Under the pieces are notes generated by a model, which ran no database searches, had not been told where the DNA came from, and worked only from the letters and a program-made list of their open reading frames with translations. Both the position numbers and the translations under genes were made by a program. From positions 66,272,866-66,336,865 of the forward strand of contig CM034537.1 in assembly GCA_020002185.1 (NCBI GenBank): DNA of 64,000 nt. Reading direction: 5' to 3'. This DNA comes from Paraescarpia echinospica. Its lineage: Eukaryota > Annelida > Polychaeta > Sabellida > Siboglinidae. Below, in pieces: positions 1 through 11,599 of this stretch (position 1 is its first letter; each line of letters begins with the position of its first letter).

Positions 1-870
1 TCTCGTTGAGTTCTTCAGTGAAATCCAGTAGTTGTGTTTCACAGGATTTTAATTTGCGGAAGCCGTGTTGTTCTGTCTTGAGGATTCCATTGCTTTCGAG
101 GTGATTCATCAGAGCGCTGACGATGACATGTTCCAGGATCTTGCATGGAACGCTTGTGATGAATACGGGGCAGTAGATTGCTTTAATGTAGACCCAGTAG
201 GAGCGACGTATCTTGCGCTGGATCAGGCTGCGTAGGCATCTAGACTCCTTCCTTAGTTCTTCAGAGCCCTGCTTCTTCATCATCTTGTAGATCCGGTCGC
301 GTCTCTTCACCAGTTTGCGGATGTCTAGAGTGATCCATGGTTTGCTAATCTTGTTGCGTGCTTCCTTGTGTGGGATGAAGGATGATACTGCATTAGTGAG
401 GGTGTCTCTAAACCTACTACACGATTCCTAGGTAGTGAGGCTAACTCAATCTCTCTCTCACTATAGTTCTGCTTGCAGGTCCATCAATGCCGTCTTCAAA
501 CTCTCCCAGTCGGCTTTCTTGTACAGGGAAATCTTCCGTGGAGAATGCCTGATTTTTCTGTGTTGCAATATTGATTTCGCAGTATGGGATGTTGTGGTCT
601 GACAGTTCCAGGATCACTTCGACTCGATCTTGAAATCAGGTATGGTCTAGCTAGTCGTCAGGAAGAGATCCAGTGTTTTCTAATCGTGTTGGTTCCATGA
701 ACAGCTGTTCCAACCCATGGTCGTGGATCATGTCGATGACACTGTTGTGGAGACGATGCTAGACAGGGACATAGTAGCCCAATCCCAGTCGGGGAAGTTG
801 AAATCCCCCATATGAGGAAGTGAGCATTCGGGATACGTACCTCTTTATGCCGGGATCTATTTTTCACAAA
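1..870 (-). mobile_element. Degraded non-LTR retrotransposon (jockey/CR1-like), running off the left edge
   Basis: On the minus strand, about 870-640 encodes an endonuclease piece with GDFNFPDWDW. About 640-430 resembles the endonuclease C-terminus (a SDHNIPY-like stretch). About 400-215 encodes the basic linker before the reverse transcriptase. About 190-1 encodes reverse transcriptase with SVPCKILEHVIV and TEQHGFRKLKSCETQLL. Frames change several times. The linker joins directly to the RT near position 195, with the N-terminal RT part missing, so there is an internal deletion as well as point decay. The palm motif would lie beyond the window edge. Family is clear as a LINE; clade is uncertain. 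Confidence 0.8.
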
Positions 871-2950
871 TCTTGTTAACCAGCTTGTGCCCTACCAGAT
901 GGAACGTCAAAGCTAAACTGACGCAAATGTTAAATAAATAATTAATGCTAAGGTGAACTTATCAGCTAAATGTGTGTATAACGTCTTGCAAATGTTCTCC
1001 GTGGTTGACCTGACTCTCCGCCTTCTTACACGTACGACTTGTTCAATGACGGATTACCAATAAGCACTATACATGGGCAAGGCCAGCGAAAACGAGATAT
1101 TTTCACTTGATCAACTGGTCAAATTTTGTTTTACAAAATCAAATTTGTAGACATTTTATTTGTTATCTGTTAACTTTAATATGAGTACGTTAAATGCCCA
1201 CCGATTTATGTTACACAATGACGCTTAGTGAATTACCTGCCCTTATTATTTTAAGGATTTACTTCCCCGATTTGATACACATGTATATTGAGCAAGAGGA
1301 CCTGATAGTAATGATAGAATGTCATTTATTTGTTCATCATAATTTAAGGTTTGTTTATCTGTCCAACTTTCGTGCAATAATTTGTTGCATTTGTTGAGGA
1401 AATTCCACATATCAGGTTGTTCCGATGTCCATCACACGAAGAAGAATGCAGCTGTGTTTGCACAAACCATTGATATGCATTATGTATGTTCTCAATATAT
1501 CAGACAGCATTGTATTGACACATTGGAATGTACCGTTTTCTCCACCTAGTTAAGAAGGGCATGATGTTGCACGAGAATTTGATTTTTGTCAGAGTGAAGC
1601 CAGTATTCCTTATGTCCTCATTTGCCTGATTTTTCGGACTCGAATCTTCAGCAGTTTCTCTTGTCTGTCGCTACTATTTTCACCAGCATGTTTGGTGTCC
1701 TTTAGTCTCTGGACAAGTTTTCAGCTTCTTTTCCACCAGCTTGTTTCTTTGCTCGAGTTCATCAAGTTTCACCTCTTGTTGGTGTATTGTTTTATTTTGC
1801 ATAGACACAATAGTGCTAGTGCAATTCCTCTTCCATGAATTTTGAAATGGCAATGTCACAGTAAGCATTGTTTTGGGCAAGATTGTTGTTGTGCTGTCGC
1901 ATGGCCCGCCATTTACTTTTGCCACCTCTCGAACTTCTGGCTGTGTAGCAGCACTTGCTAATGCCTTGAGCTTTCTCCGATGTTTTGTCGTAGTCGCGTC
2001 CCTTTCTTTTCTTTTCCTGCAGTTTTGACATTGATATGTTGTCTCTTAGCACGTAATATTTCATAACACGATCTGTTTCCTTTCTTCCATAATGTGGATC
2101 TGTTGTCTTTTTTATCTCTGTAATGTAGAACAATATATAATAGTCACATACCACTATTTAGATTGTCATGTAGCCTACCTTAAATCAGTATTCCGCATCT
2201 GTTTATAGACATTTCTTGTTTTGTCAAGATACCAGTTATTATCTATTTATAGACACTAATAAAATAATTTCTTGTTATATCAATTACACTTTTCCAGACG
2301 AATGATCTCTTGAGGGCATATGACAGTACTTCGTTTGGGACAAGTATGACGGTTTACGCCCAACTTTTTGATTTTACTCAGTTTTGAGACCCCCATATAT
2401 AAATCCCCCAACAATTTCTCCTCGGATCTAGACAAATTACAGGAATGGCCCAATTGGATGCCCAAAACACGGAAATCAGCGTTTCCGAAGAACTCTCATC
2501 CCGACATTAGAATATAATTACTTCATACCAATATATCTTTCTTACCTTTATCCCCAGTTTATTTGCTTGAATAGTAACAACTCAATATGGGTACAGGGTC
2601 TAATTGCTAAGTTGTAAATGCAAAACTGGTTTTTATTATAAAATCTATCGGGCACCTCTAGTTGAGAAATGATTGACAACCAAAAAAATAGTTTCTGTTG
2701 ATAAGTGATCAGTGTGATTGCCTTGTTCTAGAAGAGAAATAAACAAGGTTGGTTGCCTTGTTCTAGAACAGAGAAGTGACCATGGGTGGTTGCCTTGTTC
2801 TAGGACAGAAGTGACCATGGATTGTTGCCTTGTTCCAGACTAGAGAAGTGACTGTGGATCACATAATGTACTTTAGCTACATAAATTTATCCACACCAAT
2901 AGGTCCCAATATTAAACTATGACTTGACTGATACCACAACAACAACATAT
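871..2950. other. Intergenic region downstream of SSR3, no gene recognised
   Basis: AT-rich sequence. Minus-strand open frames around 1,680-2,154 contain a lysine-rich, coiled-coil-like stretch that resembles an exon but matches nothing I recognise, and the two overlapping frames disagree. A degenerate tandem repeat lies at 2,717-2,860. Confidence 0.4.
2717..2860. repeat. Short degenerate tandem repeat
   Basis: The phrase TTGCCTTGTTCTAGA occurs four times at roughly 35-50 bp spacing, with linked AGAAGTGACCATGG segments. Confidence 0.7.
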
Positions 2951-2971
2951 TCAGGTGTATAATTCAAACAT

Positions 2972-2977
2972 TTTATT
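2972..2977 (-). promoter_or_regulatory. Probable SSR3 polyadenylation signal
   Basis: AATAAA on the minus strand about 235 bases past the SSR3 stop codon at 3,210-3,212. It is a reasonable 3' end for the transcript, although AATAAA is frequent by chance in DNA this AT-rich. Confidence 0.45.
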
Positions 2978-3209
2978 TGAGCACAGTCTATGGGGGCTGC
3001 TCCTGTTGCAGTTTCCATACTTGCTGGAAACCATTCTGTTGAGACGTCGCATCATGTACTTCCCCCTGGTTGTATTTTCTGTTGGTGGAAGTACACATTG
3101 TAACGGACATGCAGCTGCCTTTATGAATAAGAAAGGTGCAGACTTAAATCCTAGATAGCTTTTTCATACAAATGTTATTTGTGTGCAGTGTTGCATCGTC
3201 ATGTGTTGT

Positions 3210-6200
3210 CTACTTGGAACTGGTTGAGAAGAGTGCGAGGAGACCACCTGCTGTCGCCATGGATGCTGTGTAATTACTGCACACACGAGTCAAGGTCAAA
3301 CACGGAGAAGGACAGCAATAAAAACATGACGTATTATTACCAACATTTCTAAAGCGCCACATATCCAGGACCAGCACATTCATAGGCGCATACACACATT
3401 ATAAAATATACATGGAATTATAAGAAATGTTTAAGAAATATATCAAAAATATTAAGATAATCGCATAAATAGTTATATATTTAGCTGTATGTTAAAAATA
3501 TTATATTATAAATAATTAATTAATTAAATAAAGATGTTAATTATACACACGTATGACTACTTCACTACAATGTAGGTCTACAGTAGTCCCCCTCTTGAGC
3601 GACCATGAGGGGTGGCTGGGGGGACATCAGATGTGACATATGTGATTATAATATATACTATACAACGTGATTGGTGTTCGTGGCAAGAATGCATTCTTGA
3701 CAGGCATGGACAGACTTTCTGCGATCACAATTAAATTGTGGCAATTTGAAATTATGTTTTGACATTTGCAGGACTAGTAAACCCTTTGGCGGACTAGTAA
3801 ACTTTTGTCTTTACTAGTCCCGCTGATTGGTAAAATAAATGCTGAAGTTCTACCTCTGATATGATTGTATGGACATGCAAATTATCTTGAAGATACAATA
3901 CCTTTTATCTTAATGTAGCCAAAACATAATATGGCCGCATGGTCTGTATAAATAACAAATGTGAAACGATGTTGCCTAATTGTGGCCCTTGCAGAGGGGT
4001 AAAATGTTTTAAACTGCCAACCGCTCGTCATGTTAGGTGGGTGTTAATTATTAATGAAATAGTTTTTGGTGAATCATAGTTACAGATCATTCAGGTTATG
4101 ATGGAAGTAAAATGTTGACATGTTTACTGGAGACTATACATGCCACTGAAGATACACCTGGAAATAAAATAGATTCGAGTAGACCGTTTCGAGAAGATTA
4201 TATATATTAGTTAATGTGTTATTAAAAATACTGTAGAATTTTATCCCGATACTTTGCTATTTAGGCCGACTTCCAGTGGTTGTAGAAACCTTGCAGGAGA
4301 GTTGATGAGCTGCAATCTTGCATGTAACACAGTTAAAGGTTGTTTAACCCTACAGGTGGCCACTGGGCCGAATTCTGCCCGTGCGATCAGTGCAAAACTG
4401 CTCCCGGCCAATTTTCGGCCTGATTCAGTATCACTCTTTTCAAAAAATATTTTGTTTCCGTCACTAGCAACTGACAGGGGAACGCGAGGTATCATTGGAA
4501 AGCTGAATTATTCTTCTTTCTGTGACATTTTTGTCAATGAGCTGTATCGTGTCATGACTCAGTAATAGCAAATCACAACCAAGCTTTAAAATGTTGTAGT
4601 AGTAGATGCCCAAATATGGCCGATTTTACTATGCTCTGCGTCAGGATTTTACATTCCCATTCGTATGGTCTAAACAGGGAAATTGAGGTACCGATGGAAA
4701 GCCCAATGATTGGTCTATCCAAATAAATTTACGTCAACGGTCAACCAATCAGCGCATGACTCTAAAACGTCTTCTTGTTGACGCTGGTTTCATTCCATCA
4801 CGACGAAAGTCTGCCATGTTTTTTGTCTCACTTCGATTATATACGTTGAATTATTTCAAATGTCAGCAAAATATATGACAGTATTTGTGGATCAAGTTAT
4901 TATACTAGTTCAGACAGTTACACAGACTTTGGGGGATGTTTTGAAGTGGATATTATGCAAGTTGCTGGCGAGCCAGACATCGCTGTCTTGCACCCGGACA
5001 TGGGTCGATTTGACCGGCCTACTCGGTCCGCCAGCAAAGGATACGATGCATTCAGAATTCAAATACAACATGTCCTATAAACCTGATGACATATATATGT
5101 GTGTAATTAGGAACTGTAGGTATTACTTACTTTATTGATATGTAAAGAAATTTATAATAGATACGTCATGCTATCGGACAGGCGTGCCACGGCACGCAAC
5201 GGTAGGCCTACGAGGCCTTTTGCCGTATTGGTTGTATTTGAATGTTCTACGAAAAATACAATAAAATGAAAAGTTCTGAATATATTTGAGTCTAGTTTTC
5301 ATTATCACGCAGCTGAAATGTACAGCTATATTGGTTACACTGCCTGCATGAACATACAACCGCACAATAATTATGTTGTCACTGGGCAAACTTGGGTTTC
5401 TACTTTATCCTCGTTCTGACGTTCATGAAGAACAGTCTAAATTTTACATGGGTCTACCTAAAAAAAACTTCTGAGTATATTTGATTAATTTGTTCTGTAC
5501 TCATTAGCTTATATACATGGCTACATTTCTCTAATTGGACATTGACACATACAACCACTCAGAAATCAGCCAGTAGTAGGGCGAACAAAATATTTTGTTG
5601 CATTTATTTTATATAAACTTTAAACAGTTATATCTTCATGATTATTTGATGATATGCAAATATCATCACTGCACAACAATAAAGGGTCTTTTTGCCAACA
5701 AAATGATAGCTCAATCATATGTTTGTGCTACGTATTAGCGAAGTTGTGATTTTTTAAAAGCACCCCCTACAAATAGCTCAAAACTGTGTACACCGTGGAA
5801 GTTTACCATTGGCCACCTGCAGGGTTAAAAAAGTGCACAAATTTTTGTTATCACTCATTTTCCCCCTACCACCCTCCCCCAGAATGGAAAGAAGAAAGAG
5901 ATGAACTATGGTTAAACTTTATTTGTTTACAAGGTACATATACATAGTATGCCTTTTGACTTAAAAACAGTAGTAATTAATGAAATAATACTGATTAAAT
6001 TGAAGTGAAGTAATAGCTGCAACATGTATAGTAAAATATCTGAATAATATTCCTTATAATTTTGGCTAAATATGCTTTGACCTTTTTGAGTATACCTAAG
6101 TTATTTTATTTTATATATTATTTTATACCTAAGTTATTTTATTTTAATCCTAGATCATATTTTTATATTGCATTGACAATTGTCTGTTGCTGTTTTAAAA

Positions 6201-9200
6201 TTTTCTCAGGTTCTGCCAGTGCAGTAGGGATTCCCATTATACATTATAGTTACAGCCCACATGGAGGTATTCTGTGTGACACTGGAACAATGGCAGGCAG
6301 TAAACTGAAGCTAGTCCAATACACAGGCTTACAGCATAATCTCCAACACCCAGGTCACTCCACTTAGCCACCCCAGTGATGAGAGATGGGGTAAAGTCCA
6401 CTATACAATTATAAACAGAGAAGTGGCAGGTGATAAAAAGAGATCAGGAGGCTTACACCATTAGGAAAACAGTATGAACATTTAGAACTTTGGGGGCCCT
6501 GAGGTGCTCTTAGAATGATTCAATCAAATACAGATTTCTTGTGTATAGTGGCACTACCACATGAAATATCTATGCAAAATCAGAGAAAAAGTTACTGAAG
6601 TTTTTGAGAAAAAAATAGACAAAATGTGAAAAAAATTCAGTTTCGGGGGCCCTGGGAGGCCCTTACAAAGACTGAATCAAATACAGATTTTTATCGTGCA
6701 TAGTGGCAGTACCCCAAGATATGTCTATGCAAAACTAGAGAAAAAGTTGCTGAACAGTTTCTGAGATGTGGCGGATGCAGAGTGATGGCATAAGTCTGTT
6801 GGATCTTCAGCCCAAAGGACTAAAAATGCTCTGCCAATTATGTTAGTATCATATGTGCCCTATTTGCACTAGTCGTGTGAGAGGAGCAAGTACAAGACAA
6901 GTGTGCTGGCAGAAGCATGTAGAGAGCAGGAAGGATACACTGCTGGTGACAGCGACCGCAGAATGTAGAACGACATCAGTACGATGAACAGCAGGAAGAG
7001 GGCGTTGTTGTAGAATATCGAGAATGTTGTCGCCTCGTAGTCAGCTACTTCGTTCTTCTTCCAGAGAATTCTATGAGAATCAGAATAGCAACGTTGCCTT
7101 CATGCTTGCAATAAACAGAGGTATGCATTCATGTAAGACCTATTGGAAGAAATCTAACACTTACACCTGTTCGCTAAGGGTTTGCATGGATTTCACACAG
7201 ACGTTAATTGACTGTTTGCAATGTTATGTGTGGTTTCTGGTATTTAGCTCTGAACAGAGTAAACGGCTGACCAGTTGGGAATGTTTTATGTAACAAAAAT
7301 GTCACATAAATACTTCTGCATATATGTACCGTACGCATCTAGGTATGTAGCACCATGTGTAGGACAGGCATTTTTGCTAGTAGTCCTAATAATTTTAATT
7401 TCGATTCAGGGGTTGTTTACAAACTTATCTTACAAAGCTGCATAATCATATAGTCTTCATAGGATCAGACTCACACTACTAGCCTTTCCCATTCACTAAA
7501 CAGACCCAGCCTCCCTTATATCCAGCCTTTCCCATTCACCAAACAGACCCAGCCTCCCTTATACCCAGTCTTTCCAATTCACCAAACAGACACAGCCTCC
7601 CTTATATCCTGCCTTTCCCATTCACCAAACAGACTCAGCCTCCCATATATACAGTCTTTCCCATTTACCAAACAGACCCAGCCTCCCTTATATCCAGCCT
7701 TTCCCATTCTCCAAACAGACCCAGCCTCCCTCATATCCAGCCTTTCCCATTCTCCAAACAGACCCAGCCTCCCTTATACCCAGCCTTTCCCACTCTCCAA
7801 ACAGACCCAGTCTCCCTTATATCCACTTTCCCATTCACCAAACAGACCCAGTCTCCCTTATATCCAGTCTTTCCCATTCTCCAAACAGACCCAGTCTCCC
7901 TTATATCCACTTTCCCATTCACCAAACAGATCCAGCCTTTCCCATTCACCAAACAGACCCAGCCTCCCTTATATCCACTTTCCCATTCACCAAACAGATC
8001 CAGCCTTTCCCATTCACCAAACAGACCCAGCCTCCCTTATATCCAGCCTTTCCCATTCTCCAAACAGACCCAGCCTCCCTTATATCCAGCCTTTCTCATT
8101 CTCCAAACAGACCCAGCCTCCCTTATATCCACTTTCCCATTCTCCAAACAGACCCAGCCTCCCTTATATCCAGCCTTTCCCATTCTCCAAACAGCCTCCC
8201 TTATATCCAGCCTTTCCCATTCTCCAAACGGACACAGCCTCCCTATATCCAGTCTTTCCCATTCTCCAAACAGACCCAGTCTCCCTTACATCCAGTCTTT
8301 TCCATTCTCCAAACAGACCCAGTCTCACTTATATCCAACAAGTCATTCCCATTCACCAAGCAGACCCAGCCTTCCCCATCTCCAGTCTCTCCTCACCTCT
8401 CATCCTTTTCCTGCTTTGCCATCTTCTTGTCGTCGGCAACTTTGCGCATCACTTCACGGGTGACAGCTTCACTGCGCTTGAGGGCAATCCTACAAAGAAC
8501 CAGTTGTACATCAGCACTAGACCAGCCAGTTATTCAACTGACAAGAACATCCTTTAATTTGGCATTAGAATGGAATACACACATTCCGTGTTATAGAGAA
8601 AACTCAACTATGTTGGTGGCTGACAGCCACAACAACTGTGATAATGTTGGTGGTTTAATAGAGTACCTTTAACCCTACAGGTGGCCACTTGGGCGAATTC
8701 GGCCCGCGCGATCAGTGCAAAACTGGTTCCGGCCGAATTTCGACCCGATTCAGTATCACTCTTTTCCAAAAAATTTTGTTTCCGTCACTTGCAACTGACA
8801 GGGGAACGCGTGGTATCATTGGAAAGCTGAATTATTCTTCTTCCTGTGGCATTTTTATTAATGAGTTGTATCGTGTCATGATTCAGTAATAGCAAATCAC
8901 AACCAAGCTTTAAAATGTTGTAGTAGTAGATGCCCAAATATGGCCGATTTTACCACGCTCTGCGTCGGGATTTTACATTCCAATTCATATGGTCTAAACA
9001 GGGAAATGGAGGTACCGATGGAAAGCCCAACGATTGGTCTATCCAAATAAATTTATGTCAACGGCCAACCAATCAGCTCATGGCTCTAAAACGTCTTCTT
9101 GTTGACGCTGGTTTCATTCCATCACGACGAAAGTCCGCCATGTTTTTTGTCTCGCTTCGATGATATAAGTTGAATTATTTCAAATGTCCACGTCAATATA

Positions 9201-11560
9201 TCAGCAAAATACATGACAGTATTTGTGGATCAAGTTATTATACTAGTTCAGACAGTTACACAGACTTTGGGGGATGTTCTGAAGTGGATATTATGTAAGT
9301 TGCATTCAGAGTTCAAATACAACATGTCCTATAACCTGATCACATATATATGTGTGTAATTAGGATCTGTAGGTATTACTTACTTTATTGATATATAAGG
9401 AAATTGATAATAGATACCTCATGTTATCGGACAGGTGCGCCATGGCGCGCAACAGTAGGCCTACGAGGCCTATTGCTGTATTGGTTATATTTGAACGTTC
9501 TACGAAAAGTACTGAATATATTTGAGTCTAGTTTTTATTATTACGCAGCTGAAATGTATAGCTACATTTGTCACACTGCATGCATGAACATACAACCGCT
9601 CAATAATTATTTTGTCACTGGGCAAACTTGGGTTTCTACTTTACCCTCGTTCTGACGTTCATGAAGAATAGTCTAAATTTTACATGGGTTTACCTAAAAA
9701 AACTTCTGAATATATTTGATTAATTTAATGTACTCATTAGCTTATATACATGGCTACATTTCTCCAATTGGACATTGACACATACAACCACTCAGAAATT
9801 AGCCAGTAGTAGGGTGAAAAAAATATTTGTTGCAGTTATTTTATATAAACTTTAAACAGTTATATCTTGATGATTATTTGATGTTATGCAAATATCATAT
9901 TTCTGTGATACGTATTAGCGAAGTTGTTTTTTTAAAAGCACCCCTACAAATAACTCCAAATTGTGTACACCGTGGAAGTTTACTATTGGTCACCTGTAGG
10001 GTTAAGAATGCATCATAATGTTTTGACTGACTCTTCTTTGCGATCACTTACTTATGCTTCAGAAGGAACTTGACATTTTTGTAGGCATATGCAATGAGAT
10101 AGGTACACACAAGAGTCACGATCCCGAAGAGGATCATCGACTGGTATGGATCCATTTGATGGATCCTCCAGAACAGCCCTGAAACAGATCAGTTAGAACT
10201 TAGAGGATAATTGTCTAGTATGGGTCCATCCTGCGGATATTTCAAAATGTCATACAGTGCGTCACTGCAACAATTTATAAACATCGCATGTTGATGCATA
10301 CCTGACCGCTATTTAATAATAGTTACATATAGTTATAACAACAAGGTGGGTTCAAATTCTATACAAGTGTTACAAAATGAGATAAATATTTGCTATTAGC
10401 AATATGCAAAACCATGTGTGCTTGAATCACGCTCTCTGTTTATATGATGAGGTAATTCAATCGCTCGTTCATAGACATTGGCAAGTGGAAAATCCCTTCC
10501 CGATAGTAATGGTTGTGGAAGCTTAACCTGTCAATCAGGGTGTGGTCTCCATGAATTGGAGGATATGGCTTTGCACTGGACAGTGTGTCTGAGTGAGCAA
10601 TATAATTTACATAGGGGGCGATTACTTTGCATTTGAACATGGAATATCACAAAAGGGTTGAGGGAGATCCACAGGTTGTTTCTTGTTTGGTTGTTATCGC
10701 TTTGTGGTGAAAAGCTGTGTATGCGATCATTAACACAGTTTATTGTGTAATAATAAGGATCTGTTTGTCATGAAATAGTAGGTATTGTGACTGCACTAGT
10801 TCGAGCAGTTCAGATGTTAAAAGGTGAGCGAGTGGCATTGAATGGCCGTTAGTGTTTCACACACTTCTATAATATATTTGACCTGAACAAAATGTAGCGC
10901 ACATGTGCAAAACATATGTCAAAAATGTCAATAACATTAACAATTTTAAATAGTTGTATCCTTACTATTTCAATTAGAATAAAACAGTAATTTTTTACTT
11001 CATGTAGTTGTTACTTTCAGGGAAAATAAACAAAAAAATTGACCAACTTCTTCCCTCAAATTACTGTCATCAGTGCAACACCAAATAACACAACTCACGA
11101 CACAAAGCTAGTCATGGGGTACCTCTAGTCATGCCACAGGCATAGCCATGGCATAGCGATGGTCTGGTCCTATTTATTGTCTTCTATTTTATACATTAAC
11201 ATGAATCTTCCACTATACAGAACTAATAGAGATCGATTTAATATATAGCGAAGCTGTAATCTTTTTATTTTCGTTAGGCTCGAATTTAAAGCTTAAACTA
11301 AGAAGTTCGGCTTGAATCAAAGTTTCAAGCCAAACGTGCCACGTTGGCAACTGAGTAGACGCGAATGGTCCATCTGACGCCAGCTGTATGTAGTCACACA
11401 TTATCACCGCAACGTCTGAATCAAACTTACATATCGGAATGGCAGAAACTATGAAGGCATTCCCATAGAATAAAGCTGATGACTTAGTGCTAACATTTCT
11501 ACTAAAATCCTGAAGAAGAAGCTCTTCTTTCTTCGTTAATTTCTTGCTACCACCAGCCAT
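3210..11560 (-). CDS. SSR3: Translocon-associated protein subunit gamma (TRAP-gamma), five exons
   Basis: TRAP-gamma is a polytopic ER membrane subunit of the TRAP complex, which assists Sec61 in protein translocation. Coding exons on the minus strand: 11,560-11,431, 10,178-10,052, 8,489-8,397, 7,070-6,939 and 3,276-3,210. All introns are GT-AG, phases join exactly, and they give a 182-residue protein, close to the usual ~185. Exon 1 holds LLLQDFSRN and the first membrane segment. Exon 2 has [11 protein letters not shown] after a second hydrophobic span. Exon 3 is the charged cytosolic stretch ending KQEKDER. Exon 4 begins [20 protein letters not shown] and continues into membrane. Exon 5 ends [10 protein letters not shown]. 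An in-frame upstream Met exists at 11,596, but MAGGSKK at 11,560 fits the family start. Introns 2 and 4 carry TTAA elements and intron 3 a minisatellite. No break is seen. Confidence 0.95.
3324..3580. repeat. Dispersed repeat copy A (in SSR3 intron 4)
   Basis: The segment beginning ATTTCTAAAGCGCCACAT, with CATTCATAGGCGCATACACACATTATAA and an AT-rich tail, matches the segment at about 39,187-39,640. It is probably a short interspersed or LINE-tail repeat of unknown family. Confidence 0.65.
4348..5824. mobile_element. piggyBac-like non-autonomous element, copy 1 (SSR3 intron 4)
   Basis: The ends are inverted: CCCTACAGGTGGCCA at 4,348 and TGGCCACCTGCAGGG ending at 5,824. They are flanked by TTAA at 4,344-4,347 and 5,825-5,828. 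TTAA target duplication with termini starting CCC is the piggyBac hallmark. The 1,477-bp interior has no transposase. It aligns along its length with the copy at 8,673-10,001 but keeps a segment around 4,975-5,050 that the other lacks. Confidence 0.85.
6492..6770. repeat. Two-copy direct repeat in SSR3 intron 4
   Basis: Two diverged copies of about 130-150 bp start with GGGGGCCCTG at about 6,492 and 6,644 and share ATCAAATACAGATTT and a GCAAAA...AGAGAAAAAGTT stretch. Confidence 0.65.
7478..8390. repeat. Minisatellite filling SSR3 intron 3
   Basis: About twenty copies of a ~45-bp unit built from TTTCCCATTCACCAAACAGA and CCCAGCCTCCCTTATATCCA, with unit-length variants. The array ends only a few bases before the donor site of SSR3 exon 3 (8,396). 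Confidence 0.95.
8673..10001. mobile_element. piggyBac-like non-autonomous element, copy 2 (SSR3 intron 2)
   Basis: Same family as copy 1. CCCTACAGGTGGCCA starts at 8,673 and TTGGTCACCTGTAGGG ends at 10,001, with TTAA at 8,669-8,672 and 10,002-10,005. It is 1,329 bp, shortened by internal deletions relative to copy 1, with no transposase ORF. Confidence 0.85.
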
Positions 11561-11599
11561 TTTGAAGTTGAATTGGAAAAGGAATTTCACTGCCATCTG

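Noticed and set aside
7731..7952. Minus-strand ORF with [14 protein letters not shown] repeats
   Set aside because: Pure translation of the intron 3 minisatellite.
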